Shown piece after piece: positions 62,401-64,000 of a stretch of DNA of 64,000 nt. The notes beneath the pieces are model-generated. The model did not search any database and was not told the DNA's origin. It saw nothing but the letters and a program-made list of their open reading frames with translations. The stretch's first letter is position 1; each line of letters starts with the position of its first letter. Position numbers and translations under genes: made by a program. The stretch is from Nocardia terrae (GTDB lineage: Bacteria > Actinomycetota > Actinomycetes > Mycobacteriales > Mycobacteriaceae): positions 1 through 64,000 of the forward strand of contig NZ_WRPP01000002.1 of NCBI RefSeq assembly GCF_009760405.1, read 5' to 3'.

Positions 62401-62891
62401 GACTGCCGATCGACGAGGCGGACCGGCGGGAGCTCGGGCAGATCGAGCCCTACCGCGCCTACCCCGACGCGCCGTCGGCCATGGCGGCCGAACTCTCCCA
62501 CGATTCGGCGATCCGGCTGCTGCTGCGCGAGCGCACCCCGGACGCCGCCGAGCGGGCCTGCGCGCGGGCCCAGCGGCTCGTCGAGGTCATCGCCACCCAG
62601 CACCGGCCGCGGGCGCTGCTCAATGCCGAACTGCTGTACGGGTGTTGCCTGTCCGCCGCCGGGCGGACCGCCGAGGCCGTGAAGCTGCTCGAGCCGACGC
62701 TGGCGCGCTGCGCCGAACAGGGTCTGGTGCGGTTGGTCATCGACGCCGGGCGGCAGCTGCGGCCGGTTCTCGAAACCGTCTACGGCGCAACGACATCGGA
62801 TCAGCATCTGTTTCGCGGGTTCCTGCGGCAGGTGCTCAACGAGTTCGAGTACGTGCCGCCCACCCGCAGCGCTCAGCACGAAAACGACTGA
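59475..62891 (+). CDS. pknK: PknK-like Ser/Thr kinase fused to MalT-type ATPase
   Basis: An 1138-residue protein. Residues about 25-285 are a Hanks-type kinase: IGRGGFGVVYRCVEH, the ATP lysine in VAVKVL, catalytic loop HGIVHRDVNPANILV, LSDFGIAR and GTPAFTAPE. A Pro-rich linker leads to a STAND/MalT-type ATPase with Walker A HGPAGFGKSTLA near 357 and VALVVDDWHR as Walker B. Helical TPR-like repeats fill the C-terminus; there is no LuxR HTH. This architecture and length match M. tuberculosis PknK. The loop lysine of HRDxKxxN is Asn here. GTG 59475 and ATG 59478 follow a GAGGCGA site. Confidence 0.9.
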   Translation: MMAERDTGGTQPDLRIGLAAELAAAGFDDAREIGRGGFGVVYRCVEHSLDRAVAVKVLAASEDGERARFLREQRTLARFGGHPHIVQVLSADITVTGRPYLVMPFYAHGSLQTRINERGPMPWPEVLSVGVKIAGALAAAHAHGIVHRDVNPANILVSDYGEPQLSDFGIARVGGAFETGDGMVAGTPAFTAPELFRGSEPTVAADVYGLGATLFCLITGHAAFGRRDGETLIEQFVRITSEPIPDLRPAGVPAPLCAALEAAMAIDPSDRPPGAREFGERLRNIQYSSGLPVDSMALPAESGTPVLAPPIPAAPSGRTPAPSRRYRPPSSPRQPVPRTRLLDRLRAGQARRLVLIHGPAGFGKSTLAVEWVNAAAAEGVRAAWLTVDEDDDNVVWFLSHVVEAIRYVHPGVGAELERLLEQQASDATRQVMTSLIDEIHQSGQTVALVVDDWHRVTSPASVAAMEFLLDHGCHHLRLIVTSRNRTGLPLGRMRVRDELVEIDEAALRFDDQETAAFLSDTSGLTLDAAEVGRLRQSTEGWAAALQLASMSLRGRTDPGAYIDQISGRHYAIGEYLLENVVDTLEPELLEFVMRTSVPERVNASLAEALTGVPNGQDMLEQVRQRDLFLRSIDDDLRWFRYHTLFAQFLRDRLIRLHPGLLEELHLTAAHWFTEHDMLTEAVDHVLAAGEPRAALDLVSDHAEQLMERSRMATLLGLAAKLPGSLMASSPMLQLHLAWANLAVQRPAAALAALDLAEAAVRPAGGTPEFEFELTLARAALALVTDRPVVSAPELARGRDTARPFLAHALAVVAMVSALYHFDFDEVERWHRWIEPFRHRTRGPFGPMYCDCIAGSAAYERLDVGAAEARFRVALSQALQTGGQSQATGLASALLGELLYERGQFIESEELLAGGPGVEGGAVEFLVAGYGTGARLAAVRGDEATMNQRLDEGAKVAADLALPRLAARILNERIRLGLPIDEADRRELGQIEPYRAYPDAPSAMAAELSHDSAIRLLLRERTPDAAERACARAQRLVEVIATQHRPRALLNAELLYGCCLSAAGRTAEAVKLLEPTLARCAEQGLVRLVIDAGRQLRPVLETVYGATTSDQHLFRGFLRQVLNEFEYVPPTRSAQHEND

Positions 62892-63052
62892 CCAGTCTAG
62901 GAATCTGAACAGTTTTCGAACATGTGACGTGGTTCACTTACCGATAGTGGCGGGCATGACCGCTGAATAGACTGTTCTTTCCGGCCGGGCTGTTCGCCGG
63001 TGGATATCGGTCGATCGTGCAATAACCTTCGTTCCGCGTCGAGGGGCCAGAC

Positions 63053-64000
63053 GTGCGTGTAGGGCTGAGATTGCTGCGACAGTGGTGGCACGACGAGGTC
63101 GACTACCGCTGGGTGGTCACCGCGATCGCGTCGCGGTCGGCCCTGGGGGTACTGAAGACGGCCATCGGATTGTGCGGTCTGGCCGCGCCTCTCATCGCGG
63201 TGCTGACCCTGTTCTCCTCGACCGGGCCCGACGGGACGGCCGCACGCGCGGTCATGTGGTCGCTGGTGGTGCTCGGGGCGGTGTGGAGCGCGCGCTGGCT
63301 GGCCGGGCCCTGGCCGGGCGAAACGGAATCGCTGGTGCTGATCGCGGTCGCCGATGTGTGCGTCACGGCGGTCTGCGTACTGAATCCCGGATACGCGGTC
63401 CCGAGCGTCGGGATGATGATGTTGTTGATCACCGGTGTCTACCTCAGTGCCTTCCACGGTCCGAAAACGCTTGTCGTGCACACGGTGTGGGCGCTGTTCT
63501 CGGCGATGCTGTTGTCGGTCCCGCTGTTCCGCGGCGGTGACCTGGCCGCCGCGGTGATCATGCTGGTCGGGATGACGGCGGCGGTCATCGTGCCGCCGGG
63601 GCTGCAGTTCTGCTACGGCGTGCTGCGCAGCGAAATGCTCTCCGATCCTTTGACGACGCTGCTGAGCAGGCGGGGGCTGGAATACCACTCGGCGATCTGG
63701 TTCGCGCGCCCGGCGTCGGCTCCGGCGTGCGTGATGGTGATCGACCTGGACCGGTTCAAGGCGGTCAACGACACCTTCGGGCATTGCTCCGGTGATGAGG
63801 TGCTGGTCCGCACCGCGGCTCGGCTGCGGCGGGTGTCCCCGGCCGGGAGCATCGTATCCCGGTGCGGCGGTGAGGAATTCGTGGTCATCGTGCGGCTGCC
63901 GCTCGGGGCCGCCGCGATCGTCGCGGACCGTCTGCGCTGCGCTGTCGCCGAACCGGTCGGGGCCATCTCGGTCACCGCGAGCATCGGTCTCGCGGCCGTC
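63053..64000 (+). CDS. Membrane diguanylate cyclase (GGDEF), partial
   Basis: An open frame from GTG 63053 (GAGGGG site) runs off the right end with 316 codons visible. About six N-terminal membrane helices (LKTAIGLCGLAAPLIAVL onward) form a sensor region. The GGDEF domain follows (SDPLTTLLSRRGLEYHSA, MVIDLDRFKAVNDTFGH, CGGEEFVVIV) with an intact GGEEF site. No RxxD inhibitory site is seen at the expected distance. Synthesis of cyclic di-GMP is expected. It is the second such enzyme in the window, after 8315-9640. Confidence 0.92.
   Translation, partial: MRVGLRLLRQWWHDEVDYRWVVTAIASRSALGVLKTAIGLCGLAAPLIAVLTLFSSTGPDGTAARAVMWSLVVLGAVWSARWLAGPWPGETESLVLIAVADVCVTAVCVLNPGYAVPSVGMMMLLITGVYLSAFHGPKTLVVHTVWALFSAMLLSVPLFRGGDLAAAVIMLVGMTAAVIVPPGLQFCYGVLRSEMLSDPLTTLLSRRGLEYHSAIWFARPASAPACVMVIDLDRFKAVNDTFGHCSGDEVLVRTAARLRRVSPAGSIVSRCGGEEFVVIVRLPLGAAAIVADRLRCAVAEPVGAISVTASIGLAAV

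Noticed and set aside
60366..62879. 837-codon frame antisense to the PknK-like gene
   Set aside because: The plus-strand gene has clear kinase and ATPase motifs; the antisense product is Gln/Arg/His-rich and has no family pattern.

Overview
The window is high-GC actinobacterial DNA, most likely from Nocardia or a close mycolate-containing relative. The pointers are a fused HadA/HadB dehydratase for mycolic-acid elongation, a mycobacterial-type sigK-rskA-ufaA1 locus next to an MPT83-like fasciclin lipoprotein, a PknK-like kinase-ATPase, a secreted AroQ-gamma chorismate mutase, a DUF397/DUF5753 regulator pair, PucR regulators, and many GTG/TTG starts with 4-base stop/start overlaps. No rRNA, CRISPR array, transposase or complete prophage is seen.

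Layout. 1-6 kb: minus-strand cluster of a secreted protein and two Pro/Ala-rich repeat proteins (one runs off the left end), plus a lipoprotein. 6-8 kb: a guanidine exporter under a guanidine-III riboswitch, a DUF397/HTH-DUF5753 pair and two small genes. 8-12.4 kb: a PAS-GGDEF enzyme, an MmyB-type regulator and a cytochrome P450 that starts near a perfect 12-bp palindrome. 12.5-20.5 kb: a block bounded by two nearly identical 246-bp repeats, each with tRNA-Gly and tRNA-Val. It holds a lipase, ureidoglycine aminohydrolase, a GT39-like protein and an unrecognised three-gene operon (membrane-anchored protein, double GNAT, PAS). 20.5-29.3 kb: transporter, methyltransferase, CPBP protein, HadAB, glutamine amidotransferase, and a divergent secreted chorismate mutase / cyclohexadienyl dehydratase pair, then a large membrane hydrolase. 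29.4-31.3 kb: a third tRNA cluster (Gly-Cys-Val), a divergent tRNA-Val(CAC) and an Rpn-type nuclease. 31.4-36.2 kb: hydrolase, TetR repressor with operator, CruF-like membrane protein, membrane serine hydrolase. 36.2-46.6 kb: the SigK-type regulon. 46.6-54 kb: alcohol dehydrogenase-like and epimerase-like genes, then two PucR regulators around an SRPBCC-acyl-CoA synthetase fusion. 54-64 kb: orphan response regulator, small genes, SGNH hydrolase, an EACC1 conflict-system component with a membrane partner, methyltransferase, PknK-like kinase, and a membrane diguanylate cyclase cut by the right end.

How the genes work together. The best-supported circuits are: (i) the SigK locus, where one promoter-like motif with identical spacing precedes the lipid operon, the fasciclin/molybdoenzyme operon and a second SigK-type sigma gene; (ii) an extracytoplasmic chorismate-to-phenylpyruvate route from two divergent exported enzymes; (iii) the riboswitch-controlled guanidine exporter. 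All family assignments come from reading motifs in the translations; no database search was run.
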